64,000 nt of DNA from Sulfurivirga caldicuralii. Lineage in GTDB: Bacteria > Pseudomonadota > Gammaproteobacteria > Thiomicrospirales > Thiomicrospiraceae. A model generated the notes under the pieces. It saw only the letters and a program-made list of their open reading frames with translations, made no database searches and was not told the DNA's origin. The position numbers and the translations under genes were made by a program. The stretch covers positions 310,001-374,000 of the forward strand of contig NZ_FSRE01000001.1 of NCBI RefSeq assembly GCF_900141795.1, read 5' to 3'. Positions 20,247 to 28,243 of this stretch are shown here, in pieces (position 1 is the stretch's first letter; every line of letters starts with the position of its first letter).

Positions 20247-20805
20247 TCTTTTTCACGCCGCGCTGGCGCGTCATCAGGCCCTCATGGATCAACTGGTATC
20301 GTTGGAAGCCCCGCTGGCTGCCTGGATTGATGCGTCACGTGCAGCGTTGCAGGGAGGCGGCAAGCTGGTGTGGTTCGGCAATGGCGGCAGTGCCGCGGAT
20401 GCACAGCACATGGCGGCCGAGCTGGTGGTGCGCTATGTGAAAAACCGTGCCCCCATGGCTTCCATTGCGCTGACTACCGATACGTCCATTCTCACTGCCC
20501 ACAGCAACGATTTTGGCTTCGATACCCTGTTTGCCCGTCAGGTAGAGGCGCTGGTCAAACCGGAGGATGTGGTGATTGGTCTGTCCACATCGGGGGAAAG
20601 CGCCAATGTGATCAAGGGGCTGGAAGCTGCGAGAGCGCTGGGCGCAACCACTGTTGCCTTGACTGGAGAAGGCCCCAATACCCTCGCACAGCTGGCGGAT
20701 ATCGCCCTGCCGGTGCCCAGTCGGGAAACGGCGCGCGTGCAGGAAGCGCACAGCTTCCTCTCCCATGTGCTGTGCGATGCGCTGGAGGCCGATGCAAAGA
20801 AATGA
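20233..20805 (+). CDS. gmhA: Phosphoheptose isomerase
   Basis: Converts sedoheptulose 7-phosphate to heptose 7-phosphate, the first step of ADP-heptose synthesis. It has a single SIS domain (190 residues) with WFGNGGSAADAQHMAAEL and LSTSGESANV. It starts with GTG 14 bases inside the end of hldE, which argues for the heptose role over the related DnaA-binding DiaA. A hairpin follows the stop within 3 bases, although its T tract serves the opposite strand. Confidence 0.9.
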   Translation: MSRTDLFHAALARHQALMDQLVSLEAPLAAWIDASRAALQGGGKLVWFGNGGSAADAQHMAAELVVRYVKNRAPMASIALTTDTSILTAHSNDFGFDTLFARQVEALVKPEDVVIGLSTSGESANVIKGLEAARALGATTVALTGEGPNTLAQLADIALPVPSRETARVQEAHSFLSHVLCDALEADAKK

Positions 20806-20807
20806 AA

Positions 20808-20829
20808 AAGCCCGCACATAAGCGGGCTT
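20808..20829 (-). terminator. Intrinsic terminator of tRNA-Ser
   Basis: Stem AAGCCCGC/GCGGGCTT around a 6-base loop. On the minus strand it is followed by further Ts (GGGCTTTTTC), so it ends the tRNA transcript 8 bases past CCA. It may act weakly on gmhA as well. Confidence 0.8.
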
Positions 20830-20836
20830 GGTATTC

Positions 20837-20927
20837 TGGCGGTGAGGGGGGGATTCGAACCCCCGAGGGGCTATTAACCCCTACACACTTTCCAGGCGTG
20901 CACGTTCAACCACTCCGTCACCTCACC
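20837..20927 (-). tRNA. tRNA-Ser (GGA anticodon)
   Basis: A 91-base class II tRNA on the minus strand. The acceptor stem GGTGAGG pairs with CCTCACC, the discriminator is G and CCA is encoded. The anticodon loop is CTGGAAA with anticodon GGA, reading UCC and UCU. A long variable arm (GTAGGGGTTAATAGCCCCTC) and the TTCGAATC T-loop are present. The tRNA is transcribed away from the c-di-GMP relic. Confidence 0.97.
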
Positions 20928-20971
20928 TGATGAAGGCGGAATTATACCCATCTTTGCGCAAATGTCTACGA

Positions 20972-21791
20972 TCAGGCGCTTTGTTTCAACAGGCGGGCAA
21001 ATGCATCAGCGGGCATGGGCTTCCCATAGAAATAACCCTGATGTTCCATGCAGCCCTGTCGCGTCAGAATTTCTTTCTGTTCCTGACCCTCGACGCCTTC
21101 TGCCACCACATCGAGACCAAGCGCTTCGGCCATCTGCACGATCTGATGACGTGCATCGAAATTGGGTTGAATCCGTGAGCTGATGGTAGAGTTCGTTTAC
21201 GAATGCTTCCGGTTCTGTTAGCGATCCGGCTATCAGGAACTGGTTGCCACTTAACTGACCCAGGAAAAGCTCCGGGCGGCAAGTTTTAATATTGAGTGTA
21301 GTGGCAATCTTCCTGATGGCTTCATTGCCACACTGTTCACTATAAAGTTCGTTCAGGACAGCCAGATTGACCAGGCCAATACGGATGGCACAGATTTCGT
21401 CCTCCCTGTTCCATGCGGCGAGTTTTTTCAGTGTATAGGTCAGGTTCGGCAGACGGGTCAGTGGATGGAGCAGGCGGGTTTCTGCTGCACGTTTTTTCCA
21501 ATGGCGCTCCTGGGTGATATCTTCTCCATAATAGCTGGCCTTGTAGTCCTTGCAAGGGATGCGGTGCCAGCGGAAGACCTTGTTTTCAGATGGAATTTCA
21601 GTTACGAAACTGTCCGGGCAGATTTCGGCCAGACGCTCAGGCGAGATGGTGTGTGTGCCCTGCTTGAAGGATACATCGAAGTCCTGAACGATGCTCTCGA
21701 CGATGCAGCTGGGAATCCAGTTGCCGTCGTGGGTCAGGAGTAAAAGGGGAACGTGATTCAGGAAAATGTGCTGTTGTTCGTCGGGTAACAT
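20972..21791 (-). pseudogene. Decayed GGDEF-EAL signalling gene (internal deletion, frameshift)
   Basis: The first 200 or so codons from 21791 read as a PAS-like region followed by a worn GGDEF domain: HPLTRLPN is kept, but the signature position reads LSGNQF. Near 21160-21190 the frame breaks. The next frame continues as the very end of an EAL domain (IVQMAEALGLDVVAEGVEG, then GCMEHQGYFYGKPMPADAF) to a stop at 20972. The first two-thirds of EAL, including the EAL motif and metal ligands, are missing. The remaining open frame (to 21006) ends in an out-of-frame Arg-rich tail. This is a deletion plus frameshift relic of a PAS-GGDEF-EAL protein. Confidence 0.85.
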
Positions 21792-21868
21792 GCGACATCC
21801 TGCTTGTTTCGGAATGGATGAGCGACCTTAAACAAGCAGGATGCCAATTCAGTTTCTTTTGTAGCTTT

Positions 21869-22354
21869 TTACATCATCTCCAGATCTTCGATCACGGCAT
21901 TGACACCGGCTGCGGCACACTTTTCGTCAACCATGCCGTCGGGTGCACCGCTGACGCCCACTGCGCCGTAGAGGCGGCCGCCGGCCTTGATCGGTACAGA
22001 GCCCGCCATGAAGGCAAGTCCTTCATCCAGAGTGGTCAGCGGGCTTTTCCAGCGCTTTTCCAGTTCGCTGCCCCTGGCGTTGAACATGACGGCGGTATAG
22101 GCCTTCTTGAAACTGATGGAATAGGACACCGGCGGTGCGGTGGTGTCGCGCAGCTGAATCTGCGCAATGCCATTGCGATCCACCACCGTGGCTGTCACGG
22201 GGATCCCTTCCTTGCGGCAGGCGTCCAGTGCACCCTGAGCAATCTTGACGACGACATCCGCCGACAGGCGCGGCACATTGACCACCAACGGCTCCTCATT
22301 GGCCCAGGTCGCCGTGGAACAGGCAAGCAGACCGATCAGTGCAAGTTTTTTCAT
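21869..22354 (-). CDS. Secreted heme-binding-like protein (GlcG/HbpS family)
   Basis: A 161-residue protein with a cleavable signal peptide (MKKLALIGLLACSTATWA) and one GlcG/HbpS-type domain. The stretch ACRKEGIPVTATVVDRNG, the FKKAYTAVMF helix and the final GAVGVSGAPDG segment match that family. HbpS members bind heme or participate in redox sensing, while GlcG is only loosely characterised, so the role here is not settled. The start at 22354 is chosen for the signal peptide and a GGAGGG ribosome binding site. It is divergent from the SPFH gene. Confidence 0.82.
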   Translation of the reverse strand: MKKLALIGLLACSTATWANEEPLVVNVPRLSADVVVKIAQGALDACRKEGIPVTATVVDRNGIAQIQLRDTTAPPVSYSISFKKAYTAVMFNARGSELEKRWKSPLTTLDEGLAFMAGSVPIKAGGRLYGAVGVSGAPDGMVDEKCAAAGVNAVIEDLEMM

Positions 22355-22422
22355 TGTGATTCCCTCCAGTCTTTGCCACAATGTCAATTCGATCATGTGG
22401 TTTCAAATCTAAAGGAAAAGCT

Positions 22423-23355
22423 ATGGAAGGTCAAGGTGTGATGGATTTCAGTTTATTCGCGGTTGGTTTTGCCGTCGCCGTCTTTATCGTGCTGCTGGCC
22501 AGCGTCAAGATCGTACCGCAGGCGCAGGTGTGGGTGATCGAGCGGCTGGGTCGCTACCATCGCACCCTGCACGGCGGGCTCAATTTCATCATCCCCTTTC
22601 TGGACCGGGTACGGACGGTGTTCAACACCCAGGAGCAGCTGATTGACATCCCGCCGCAGGATGTGATCACTAAGGACAACGTCAGCGTCACCATCAACGG
22701 GCTGGTGTTCATGCGCGTGGTGGACGCCAAGAAGGCTACGTACGAAATCCTCGACCTGAAGCTGGCCATCGCTCAGCTGGCGCAAACCACGCTGCGGGCC
22801 GAGATCGGCAAGCTGGAGCTGGACGAAACCCTTTCCTCACGCGACCGCCTCAACGCCGCGCTGCTGCAGGCGCTGGATGCGGCCTCGGAAAACTGGGGCG
22901 CGAAGGTGACGCGGGTGGAAATCTCCGACATCGAGGTGCCGGCCGAGATCAAGCATGCCATGGAGCTGCAGCTCAAGGCCGAGCGCCAGCGCCGAGCTAC
23001 CGAAACCGAAGCGGAAGGGCAGAAAAACGCCACCATTGCCGAGGCGGAAGGCCTGCGCCAGAAAGCGTTTAAGGAAGCGGAAGCCATCGAACGCATGGCG
23101 GATGCCAAGCGATACGAGCAGGAACAGATTGCCGAAGGCGAGCGCAAGGCGATGGAACTGCTCAACTCCGCCATGTCCGATGACCGTCGTGCCGCCGAAT
23201 TCCTGCTGGCGCAGGACCGCATCAAGGCATTTGAAAAATTGGCTGCTTCCGATTCCGCCAACAAGGTGGTGGTGCCCTATGAGGTAAACGAGGTGATCGG
23301 CAGCTTTACCATCCTGCAGGATCTGCTCAACAAACGCAGCGGCGGCCATGAGTGA
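22423..23355 (+). CDS. SPFH/band 7 membrane protein (stomatin/QmcA type)
   Basis: Membrane-anchored scaffold protein of 310 residues. The N-terminal transmembrane helix (MDFSLFAVGFAVAVFIVLLA) is followed by the band 7 domain with QAQVWVIERLGRYHRTLHGG and then a long charged coiled coil (about 175-270) rich in Ala, Glu and Arg. Such proteins form oligomeric rafts and are associated with membrane proteases. The start at 22423 has an AAAGGA site; Met at 22441 is an alternative. The downstream NfeD gene overlaps by 8 bases, the usual SPFH-NfeD pair. Confidence 0.93.
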   Translation: MEGQGVMDFSLFAVGFAVAVFIVLLASVKIVPQAQVWVIERLGRYHRTLHGGLNFIIPFLDRVRTVFNTQEQLIDIPPQDVITKDNVSVTINGLVFMRVVDAKKATYEILDLKLAIAQLAQTTLRAEIGKLELDETLSSRDRLNAALLQALDAASENWGAKVTRVEISDIEVPAEIKHAMELQLKAERQRRATETEAEGQKNATIAEAEGLRQKAFKEAEAIERMADAKRYEQEQIAEGERKAMELLNSAMSDDRRAAEFLLAQDRIKAFEKLAASDSANKVVVPYEVNEVIGSFTILQDLLNKRSGGHE

Positions 23356-23854
23356 GGCGGATACCCTGCAGCAGCTGCATGGTTATGTGCCGCTGTTTTC
23401 CATCTGGTGGATGCTGCTCATTGGGACCGCACTGATCGTGATTGAGGTGCTGGCCGGGCTGGGCTCGTTTGTGGTGCTGTGGTTCGGTATCGCCACCATC
23501 GTGGTGGGCTTTCTCGGCCTGTTCATGGACTTTCGCAGTGGCGAGTTTCAGCTGATTGCCGTGGCCATTTTCGGTACGGTGCTGCTGCTGGCGTTCCGCC
23601 GCCCGCTCATGCGCTGGATGGCCAGCCGCGAGGCACCACCGCCGGAGCGCTATGAGGCCGGTGGCATTGGCGAGCTGCAGCAGCACGACGGGCGCTGGAG
23701 TGTCTATTACCGTGGCACCTGGTGGCGGTTGCAGAACCGCCTGCCAGCCATGGACGACGGCATGCAGGTGCGGGTGGTGCATCTGCATGAAAGCGGCGCC
23801 ATGATTGAGCCGCTCGATGAAGCGGCTGGTGAAGATCAGGCGCCGAAAGCGTAA
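23348..23854 (+). CDS. NfeD-like membrane protein
   Basis: A 168-residue short NfeD (YbbJ-like) protein. Two to three hydrophobic segments occupy residues 15-85, and a C-terminal OB-fold-like domain (about 95-155) contains GVGELQ-type sequence (here GGIGELQQHDGRW) and GTWWRLQN. These proteins partner SPFH proteins in the membrane. The start codon lies in the end of the SPFH gene. The 3' end overlaps the convergent pyrK-like gene by 19 bases. Confidence 0.92.
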   Translation: MSEADTLQQLHGYVPLFSIWWMLLIGTALIVIEVLAGLGSFVVLWFGIATIVVGFLGLFMDFRSGEFQLIAVAIFGTVLLLAFRRPLMRWMASREAPPPERYEAGGIGELQQHDGRWSVYYRGTWWRLQNRLPAMDDGMQVRVVHLHESGAMIEPLDEAAGEDQAPKA

Positions 23855-24411
23855 ATCGGCCAGTCGGGCATCTGCCCGGAAGCACGCCACGCCTGCAGCA
23901 GGGCGTGCACATCCCCTTCAAAACAGCCCGGCGCATCCGCCGCGAGACGGCAGGGAATCTTCCAGTCTTCCAGCAGCGGCAGGGTGGCGATGGTGGCGCT
24001 GGGCATGCCCGGCAGCCAGATGCGGCTGGGTGCCGCCTGAAAGGGCAGGGCATCCAGTTGCAACAACGCAATCAGCTGCGCCGAACCTTTCCATTCCTGT
24101 GCTGTCTTGAGCACACCGCCCAGCCCTGGCAGTCCAACACCCACCACAATGGCCTGATCAGGCGCTGCCAGGGCTTCGCCGTGTTTGGTCAGCAAGATAC
24201 GTTCGGGCAGGTCCTCCGGCCCGACCAGCAGCATGTGTGATTCATTTGTCTGTCCGAGCCAGCCGATTTCGGCATCCGGGCTGGCGAGCCACTGGCCGGG
24301 CTTAAGCTCAAGCGGCTGGGAAAGTGTCGCACGCCAGGCAAAAAAGCCGGCCTGCACAGGGGGGTCCCCGACTTTTTGCAACTCGGCAAAAATGCCCGGT
24401 GCTGCGGGCAT
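23836..24411 (-). CDS. PyrK-like electron-transfer protein remnant, function unknown
   Basis: A 191-residue protein directly after pyrX (3-base gap). I do not recognise it with certainty. The plan resembles the ferredoxin-reductase fold of PyrK: an N-terminal part with LKPGQWLA, a Gly-rich stretch VVGVGLPGLGGVLKTA where the NAD-binding GGGxG loop would be, and an end reading WPIYAFGA where PyrK has a YACGP-like motif. The Cys ligands of PyrK's 2Fe-2S cluster are absent. Residues 13-18 (KVGDPP) come from a dispersed element. Position suggests a pyrimidine-linked role, which is inference. Confidence 0.6.
   Translation of the reverse strand: MPAAPGIFAELQKVGDPPVQAGFFAWRATLSQPLELKPGQWLASPDAEIGWLGQTNESHMLLVGPEDLPERILLTKHGEALAAPDQAIVVGVGLPGLGGVLKTAQEWKGSAQLIALLQLDALPFQAAPSRIWLPGMPSATIATLPLLEDWKIPCRLAADAPGCFEGDVHALLQAWRASGQMPDWPIYAFGA
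24359..24377 (-). repeat. Dispersed 20-base element, copy 4 (inside pyrK-like gene)
   Basis: GGGGGGTCCCCGACTTTTT on the + strand. On the coding (minus) strand it is read as KVGDPP, the same frame as the copies in nadD, glycerate kinase and pgeF. Confidence 0.93.
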
Positions 24412-24414
24412 GGC

Positions 24415-25704
24415 TCAGGCGTCCTGTGAAGCGGGTTTGAACACGTTTTTGCCCAGAAACCAGGTGCCGACCACCCTGCCTGAAAACTCCCAGCCTTCGA
24501 AGGGCGTATTCTTGCCGGCACTGAGCAGCGCATCGGCCCGCAGTGTCCAGCGGGCGTCAGGGTCATACAGGAAAAAGCTGGCACGGCTGCCCGGCTGGAG
24601 GGAGCCGCCGTCGATGCCGAGCAACTGGGCCGGGTTGCGGCTGAGCGCCTTCAGCGCCTGCATGAGGGTCAGCTCGCCGCTTTCCACCAGTCGCAGCGTC
24701 AGCGACAGCAGGGTTTCGAGGCCGCTGATGCCGGGCTTGCTCTGCGGGAAGGGCAGCAGCTTGTCGTCCGCATACAGCGGCGTATGGTCGCTGATGATAC
24801 AGTCGATGGTGCCGTCGGCCAGCCCCGCGCGTAGCGCGCGTTGGTCGTCCAGACTGCGCAGCGGCGGCAGCACCTTGAACAGCGGGTTGAAATCCATGAG
24901 GTCCATTTCGGACAGGTGCAGCTGGTGTGCGGCCACATCGCAGGTGACGGCCAGTCCGCGTGCCTTGGCGTCGCGCACCAGCTCCACTGAACGGGCGCAG
25001 GAAAGGGCGTTGAGATGTATTTTTGCGCCGGTTTCTTCGGCCAGCAAGAGCAGGGTGGCCACGGCGGTGGTTTCGGCGCTGGCGGGAATGGCAGGCAGGC
25101 CGAGGCGGTTGGCCACGGGGCCGTCGTGGGCGACGCCACTGTCGGCCAGATCCACGTCCAGCGGCTTAAGCATCAGGCGCACGTTGTGGCTGGCGGCGTA
25201 TTCCATGGCGTTGCGCAGGGTGAGCGCGTTGCGGATGGGCCGGTTGGCCTGACTGGCGGCAATGCAGCCGGCGTTCTTGAGCGCGTGCAGCGGTGCCAGC
25301 CGTTCCCCCTCCAGTCCCTGCGTCAACGCCGCAATGGGCAGCACGAATGCCTGCCCGGCCTGACGGGCACGGCGGCGGATCAGCTCCGGCACGGCGGGGG
25401 TGTCGGCCACTGGCCAGGTGTCGGGTGGCACGCAGAAGGTGGTGACGCCACCGGCGGCAGCTGCCCGCGCTTCCGAGGCGACGGTGCCGCAGGCGTTGTC
25501 GCCGGGTTCGCCGGTGCGCACTTGCAGGTCCACCAGACCGGGCATGAGCCACAGGCCGCTGGCGTCAATGGCTTCGTCGGCCTTGAAGTCGTCAGGCACC
25601 TTGCCGAAGGCGACGATGCGGTTGCCTTCCACACACAGGCTGGCGGTGATGTCCTGTTCGGTGCTGGGGTCGAGCAGGCGGGCGTTGTCAATGCGCAGTT
25701 TCAT
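24415..25704 (-). CDS. pyrX: Non-catalytic dihydroorotase-like ATCase subunit (PyrX/PyrC')
   Basis: A 429-residue dihydroorotase homologue. Active class I enzymes carry a metal-binding HxH in a D-x-H-x-H-x-R motif; here the site reads [10 protein letters not shown], with both His lost. The later DHTP part of the metal site remains. In Pseudomonas such an inactive subunit is required to assemble aspartate carbamoyltransferase, and the start overlaps pyrB (ATGA) as there. The likely role is therefore structural, within the PyrB complex. A catalytic PyrC must be encoded elsewhere, as none is seen here. Confidence 0.88.
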   Translation of the reverse strand: MKLRIDNARLLDPSTEQDITASLCVEGNRIVAFGKVPDDFKADEAIDASGLWLMPGLVDLQVRTGEPGDNACGTVASEARAAAAGGVTTFCVPPDTWPVADTPAVPELIRRRARQAGQAFVLPIAALTQGLEGERLAPLHALKNAGCIAASQANRPIRNALTLRNAMEYAASHNVRLMLKPLDVDLADSGVAHDGPVANRLGLPAIPASAETTAVATLLLLAEETGAKIHLNALSCARSVELVRDAKARGLAVTCDVAAHQLHLSEMDLMDFNPLFKVLPPLRSLDDQRALRAGLADGTIDCIISDHTPLYADDKLLPFPQSKPGISGLETLLSLTLRLVESGELTLMQALKALSRNPAQLLGIDGGSLQPGSRASFFLYDPDARWTLRADALLSAGKNTPFEGWEFSGRVVGTWFLGKNVFKPASQDA

Positions 25705-26693
25705 GCTTCACGCTCCTGCTGTTGAAGTTGCGCGGCGTTGCTGAAGATGACCGCCATGATGGCCATACGCACGGCGATGCCGTTGGTGACCTGATCCAGT
25801 ATCACCGAGCGGGGTCCGTCGGCCACGGCAGAGTCGATCTCCACGCCGCGGTTGATGGGGCCGGGGTGCATGACGATGGCGTCGGGCTTGGCGCGGGCCA
25901 GTCGCTTTTCGGTGAGGCCGTAGAGGCGGAAGAATTCCTTTTCGCTGGGCAGGCGCGCGCCGCTCATGCGTTCGTTCTGCAGACGCAGCATTATCACCAC
26001 GTCCACATCCTCCAGCCCGCGGTCCATGTCGTGATAGACGTGCACACCGAGGGCTTCGGGGTGACTGGGCATGAGGGTGCGCGGGCCGATGACGCGGATT
26101 TCGCGGGCGCCGAGGATGGACAGTGCCTGAATCTGCGAGCGCGCCACGCGTGAGTGCAGGATGTCACCCACAATGGCCACCTTCAGATCGTAGATGTCGC
26201 CCTTGTGCTTGCGGATGGTGAACATGTCCAGCAGCGCCTGCGAGGGGTGAGCGTGGCGGCCGTCGCCGGCATTGAGCACGTGCACGTGGGGCGCCACGTG
26301 GCGGGCGAAGAAGTGCGCCGCGCCGCTATCGGCATGGCGGATGACGAACATGTCCGCGCCCATGGCCTGCAGGTTCCACAGGGTGTCGAGCAGACTTTCG
26401 CCCTTCTTGGTGGCGGAGGTGGCGATATTGAGGTTAACCACGTCGGCGGAGAGGCGTTTTTCCGCGATTTCAAAGGTGGTGCGGGTGCGCGTGCTCGGCT
26501 CGAAAAAGACGTTCATGATGGTCTTGCCGCGCAGCAGCGGCACCTTTTTCAGGTCGCCCGTTGCCGGGTCGAAGAAGGTTTCCGCCAGATCGAGAATTTC
26601 GGTGAGTTGGTGTTCCTTGAGCCCTTCCAGCGTCAGCAGGTGGCGCAGCTTTTTCTGGGCATTGAGCTGAATGTCCGGTTCAGTCAGGCGCAT
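25701..26693 (-). CDS. pyrB: Aspartate carbamoyltransferase catalytic subunit
   Basis: Forms carbamoyl aspartate from carbamoyl phosphate and aspartate. Carbamoyl-phosphate-binding [13 protein letters not shown], the [14 protein letters not shown] segment and [13 protein letters not shown] are all intact. The start at 26693 gives 330 residues; a longer open frame reading into pyrR is spurious. The N terminus is slightly extended, as in the Pseudomonas-type enzyme that complexes with PyrX. It lies 2 bases after pyrR and overlaps pyrX. Confidence 0.97.
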   Translation of the reverse strand: MRLTEPDIQLNAQKKLRHLLTLEGLKEHQLTEILDLAETFFDPATGDLKKVPLLRGKTIMNVFFEPSTRTRTTFEIAEKRLSADVVNLNIATSATKKGESLLDTLWNLQAMGADMFVIRHADSGAAHFFARHVAPHVHVLNAGDGRHAHPSQALLDMFTIRKHKGDIYDLKVAIVGDILHSRVARSQIQALSILGAREIRVIGPRTLMPSHPEALGVHVYHDMDRGLEDVDVVIMLRLQNERMSGARLPSEKEFFRLYGLTEKRLARAKPDAIVMHPGPINRGVEIDSAVADGPRSVILDQVTNGIAVRMAIMAVIFSNAAQLQQQEREA

Positions 26694-26695
26694 GG

Positions 26696-27205
26696 TCAGG
26701 CCACCTCCTCCTTGTCCTCGATCAGGTGCAGCTCCAGCGGGTCGGGGCCGAGCAGCTTCACCTTCTGGTCGCAGTTGAGTTGTGCGCCCACATACTGGGC
26801 ACAGATGGGCAGTTCGCGGCAGCCTGGGCGCTCCAGCAGGGTGGTGAGCAGCACCTGCGCCGGGCGGCCGTAGTCGAAGATCTCGTTCAGCGCGGCGCGG
26901 ATGGTGCGGCCGGTATAGAGCACGTCGTCCACCAGAATGATGTGCGCGTCTTCCACGTTCCAGGGGATATGGCTCGGGCGCACGGTGGGGTGCAGGCCCA
27001 CGCGGGAGAAGTCGTCGCGGTAGAAGGCAATGTCCAGCTCGCCCAGCGGCGTCTCCAGGCCGAGGCGCTGGTGCAGTTGCTGGGCAATCCATAGCCCGCC
27101 GCTGCGAATGCCGATCATGTGCGGGTTTTTGCCCATGATGGGGTCCTCGCGCAGGTTGGCTTCGAGGGTATCCAGCAGGCTGTTGACGTCGAGATTGAGT
27201 TTCAT
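26696..27205 (-). CDS. pyrR: Bifunctional pyr regulator/uracil phosphoribosyltransferase
   Basis: A PRTase-fold protein of 169 residues. The PRPP loop is [23 protein letters not shown], and [11 protein letters not shown] and FYRDDF match PyrR. In Gram-positives PyrR binds pyr mRNA. In gammaproteobacteria with this gene order its regulatory role is less clear, and I see no obvious attenuator between ruvX and pyrR, whose ends overlap (ATGA). It may chiefly be an enzyme or regulator of pyrB-pyrX. Confidence 0.93.
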   Translation of the reverse strand: MKLNLDVNSLLDTLEANLREDPIMGKNPHMIGIRSGGLWIAQQLHQRLGLETPLGELDIAFYRDDFSRVGLHPTVRPSHIPWNVEDAHIILVDDVLYTGRTIRAALNEIFDYGRPAQVLLTTLLERPGCRELPICAQYVGAQLNCDQKVKLLGPDPLELHLIEDKEEVA

Positions 27206-27654
27206 GGGATGTCCAGTTGGTCAAAAAAGCGTTCCAGAATGATTTGCGCGGCCACGGCATCCAGCGGGGTGCTGGGGTCTTGCAGCGAGGCCAGGCGCTG
27301 TTCGGCCTCCACCGAGCTGAGCTGCTCCGCCACAAAATAGACGGGGCGGTTCATCCGGCCGCTCAGGCGCTGGCCGAATTTGCGCGCCTGCTGGGTGGTG
27401 AGCTGCACCGAGCCGTCATGCAGGCGGTAGGGCAACCCCACCACCAGCGCTCTCGGCTGCCATTCATCCACCAGTGCGGCGATGGCGTCCCAGTCCGGCA
27501 CGCCGTCGTGGCTGGCGACGACACCGAGCGGTGAGGCGGTGCGCGTCAGCGTCTGCCCTGTGGCGGTGCCGATGCGTTTGCGTCCAAAGTCAAAGGCAAG
27601 ATAGCGGCCTTCAGGCGGCGTCTGCGGAAGGTTGACGCCGTCCCATTCAGGCAT
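27202..27654 (-). CDS. ruvX: Holliday junction resolvase-like/pre-16S rRNA nuclease
   Basis: RNase H-like protein of the RuvX/YqgF family, 150 residues. In E. coli it is implicated in processing the 5' end of 16S rRNA. The first strand [14 protein letters not shown] carries the first acidic residue, [12 protein letters not shown] the middle motif and [11 protein letters not shown] the last Asp. It overlaps algH by 8 bases and pyrR by 4. The order algH-ruvX-pyrR-pyrB is conserved in several gammaproteobacteria. Confidence 0.95.
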   Translation of the reverse strand: MPEWDGVNLPQTPPEGRYLAFDFGRKRIGTATGQTLTRTASPLGVVASHDGVPDWDAIAALVDEWQPRALVVGLPYRLHDGSVQLTTQQARKFGQRLSGRMNRPVYFVAEQLSSVEAEQRLASLQDPSTPLDAVAAQIILERFFDQLDIP

Positions 27655-28213
27655 GGCCTGCCTCGGTGCTGAGGAATTCCGGGCTCACGCCCAGCGTGCT
27701 CAGCGCCATTTCCCACTTGGCATCGTCGGGAATGTCGAACATCAGTGTGGCGCTGTAGGGCAGCGTCAGCCAGCTGTTCTCGCTCAGCTCCTGTTGCAGT
27801 TGGCCCGCCTCCCAGCCGGTGTAGCCCAGCGCCATGATGAACTGGTCGGGGAACTGCCCTTCGCCCATGGCGCGCAGCAGGTCCAGCGACACCGTCATGG
27901 CCACATTGTCAGGCATGAGAATGCTGCTTTTCCAGTTTCCCTGCGGGCGGTGAATGACAAAGCCGTGCTCCGGGTCCACTGGTCCGCCTTCGTACACGGG
28001 CGTATCCAGACGCGGATCGTCCTTGAGGATGGGGATCTCCAGCCCGTCGAGCATGTCGCGCACGCTGGGCTGGATGGGGCGATTGACCACCAGCCCCATG
28101 CTGCCTTCCGGCGTGTCTTCAATCACATAGATGAGCGCGCGCTCGAAATAGGTGCCGTCCAGCGACGGCATAGCGAGCAGGAAATGATGGGCGAGAGAGT
28201 CAGCGTGATTCAT
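27647..28213 (-). CDS. YqgE/AlgH family protein (UPF0301)
   Basis: A 188-residue cytosolic protein of unresolved function; the family was first named as an alginate regulator in Pseudomonas. The N terminus MNHADSLAHHFLLAMPSL and the later GSMGLVVNRP and LGYTGWEAGQLQQEL segments are typical. The start at 28213 is chosen because it matches the MN-x-HHFLIAMP start of homologues. Met at 28222 is possible, but lies inside a TATAAT sequence. There is no good ribosome binding site for either. Confidence 0.9.
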   Translation of the reverse strand: MNHADSLAHHFLLAMPSLDGTYFERALIYVIEDTPEGSMGLVVNRPIQPSVRDMLDGLEIPILKDDPRLDTPVYEGGPVDPEHGFVIHRPQGNWKSSILMPDNVAMTVSLDLLRAMGEGQFPDQFIMALGYTGWEAGQLQQELSENSWLTLPYSATLMFDIPDDAKWEMALSTLGVSPEFLSTEAGHA

Positions 28214-28243
28214 GCTGCGCATTATAGCGAAGTTACCCTATCC

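Noticed and set aside
26700-27335. Upstream extension of the pyrB frame to 544 codons
   Set aside because: The extra part overlaps pyrR and ruvX out of frame. Met at 26693 gives a normal PyrB.
28221-28226. TATAAT on the minus strand just before algH
   Set aside because: TTGACA upstream is 25 bases away and is the end of the ppx coding sequence. A -10 here would leave almost no leader, so it is probably chance.
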